From JACVRW01 sp963733885 (GTDB lineage: Bacteria > Actinomycetota > Thermoleophilia > Solirubrobacterales > Thermoleophilaceae): a DNA stretch of 64,000 nucleotides. Location of the stretch: positions 248,001 to 312,000 of the forward strand of contig CAVTES010000008.1 of assembly GCA_963733885.1 (NCBI GenBank). The letters run 5' to 3'. A program made the translations under genes and the position numbers. Below are positions 63,561 to 64,000 of the stretch, one piece after another; position 1 is the first letter of the stretch; the number at the start of each line of letters is the position of its first letter. The notes beneath the pieces are model-generated. The model saw only the letters and a list, made by a program, of their open reading frames with translations, had not been told where the DNA came from and searched no databases.

Positions 63561-64000
63561 CTACGCGGCCGAGTCCGGCTCGCGCAGCGGGAACAGCTCC
63601 AGAAACCGCGTCGCCGCCCGGCGGTCGCCCTCCACCGCCAGATCACCCGCACGCTCGGCGTCGGCCGCCCCGTAGCCCTGCCACAGCACCCCGGCCAGCG
63701 TCATGGTGTCGGATGTGATCGTCGCGTCCGCGTCCGGGGCCTCGCCGCGGGAGAGCTTGAACTCTCCGTCCTTCACCTCGGCGCGGAACACCTGGTTGCC
63801 CAGGCGCAGCTCGTAGGTCGCGCCAAGGTCCCCCGCGACGCCGGCATCGAACAGCGTCCGCAACGCGATCATCGTCGAGTCGACACCCAGCTGAGGGTCC
63901 CCGGGCGGCACGGGCGCGAACGTCCCCCACCGCCCCAGTTCGATGAGGACCGGCTCCAGCGCACGCCCCCGGTCGGTTAGCTCATATACGCGCGACCCCG
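63561..64000 (-). CDS. HxlR-type regulator with C-terminal SCP2-like domain (partial, 5' end outside window)
   Basis: The visible 146 codons begin in the wing of an HxlR winged helix (SRVYELTDRGRALEPVLIEL then GRWG) and continue into a SCP2-like sterol-carrier domain: YELRLGNQVFRAEVKDGEFK, DADATITSDTMTLAGVLWQG and LAVEGDRRAATRFLELFPL. HxlR regulators with this lipid-binding tail are common in actinobacteria and presumably sense a hydrophobic ligand. The gene runs off the right edge, so the DNA-recognition helix is not visible. Confidence 0.85.
   Translation of the reverse strand, partial: GSRVYELTDRGRALEPVLIELGRWGTFAPVPPGDPQLGVDSTMIALRTLFDAGVAGDLGATYELRLGNQVFRAEVKDGEFKLSRGEAPDADATITSDTMTLAGVLWQGYGAADAERAGDLAVEGDRRAATRFLELFPLREPDSAA

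Overview
The window is high-GC DNA with strongly GC-biased third codon positions, mostly good Shine-Dalgarno sites, large LuxR-family ATPase regulators (LALs), a SARP/AfsR regulator, a wax-ester synthase, and exported proteins of a type common in Thermoleophilia. I infer an actinobacterium, most likely Solirubrobacterales (Solirubrobacter/Conexibacter-like). This rests on protein character; there is no rRNA or complete tRNA in the window.

Layout. 1-12.2 kb: an atypical SDR, then two similar modules. In each, a LAL regulator is divergent from a small operon holding a protein with an FAGDPD motif and a multi-span membrane protein (1.0-5.4 kb and 7.2-11.3 kb). An EamA exporter and two decayed genes lie between them, and a DUF6875-like gene follows. 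12.4-14.1 kb: a group II intron with domain V intact and its reverse transcriptase broken by two frameshifts. 14.5-22.1 kb: a third LAL gene and three exported structural proteins (seven-bladed propeller, collagen-like protein, proprotein-convertase/Calx-beta protein) with a duplicated promoter segment. 22.3-28.8 kb: a class II histone-deacetylase-like hydrolase, a USP-like protein, DUF1918, a decayed molybdopterin oxidoreductase, a zinc-ribbon protein, and a MarR-controlled divergent redox cluster. 28.8-29.5 kb: the scar of an integrative element, a replication-relaxation gene fragment beside a tRNA-Ser 3' half.

29.7-41.0 kb is a sugar catabolic region: an ABC importer with binding protein, a Gfo/Idh/MocA oxidoreductase, a divergent ROK regulator, a Tat-exported TIM-barrel protein and a ThuA-PQQ dehydrogenase fusion. 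This combination suggests oxidation and 3-keto-type processing of glycosides. 41.5-43.0 kb is a graveyard of decayed genes (arginase family, VOC, ISL3 transposase).

43.0-46.0 kb is the most interesting system: three overlapping genes encoding a MauE-thioredoxin fusion, a Tat-exported 10-cysteine protein, and a CcdA-like membrane protein with an extracytoplasmic propeller-like domain. It looks like a dedicated oxidative-maturation system for one exported cysteine-rich client. 46.3-50.0 kb holds a broken MBL hydrolase, a chimeric gene, a nitroreductase, LtrA and an AbiEi-like remnant. 50.1-54.2 kb has a class II amidotransferase/cyclic-nucleotide-sensor pair converging on a DUF4395/PLP-enzyme operon. 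54.2-64 kb has a truncated IS630 transposase, a fourth LAL, small proteins including DUF1059, a SARP regulator, WS/DGAT, an HdeD-like protein and a partial HxlR-SCP2 regulator running off the end.

Caveat: at least six genes carry apparent frameshifts. Some may be assembly errors, although the long genes (LALs, SARP, ThuA fusion) are open throughout.
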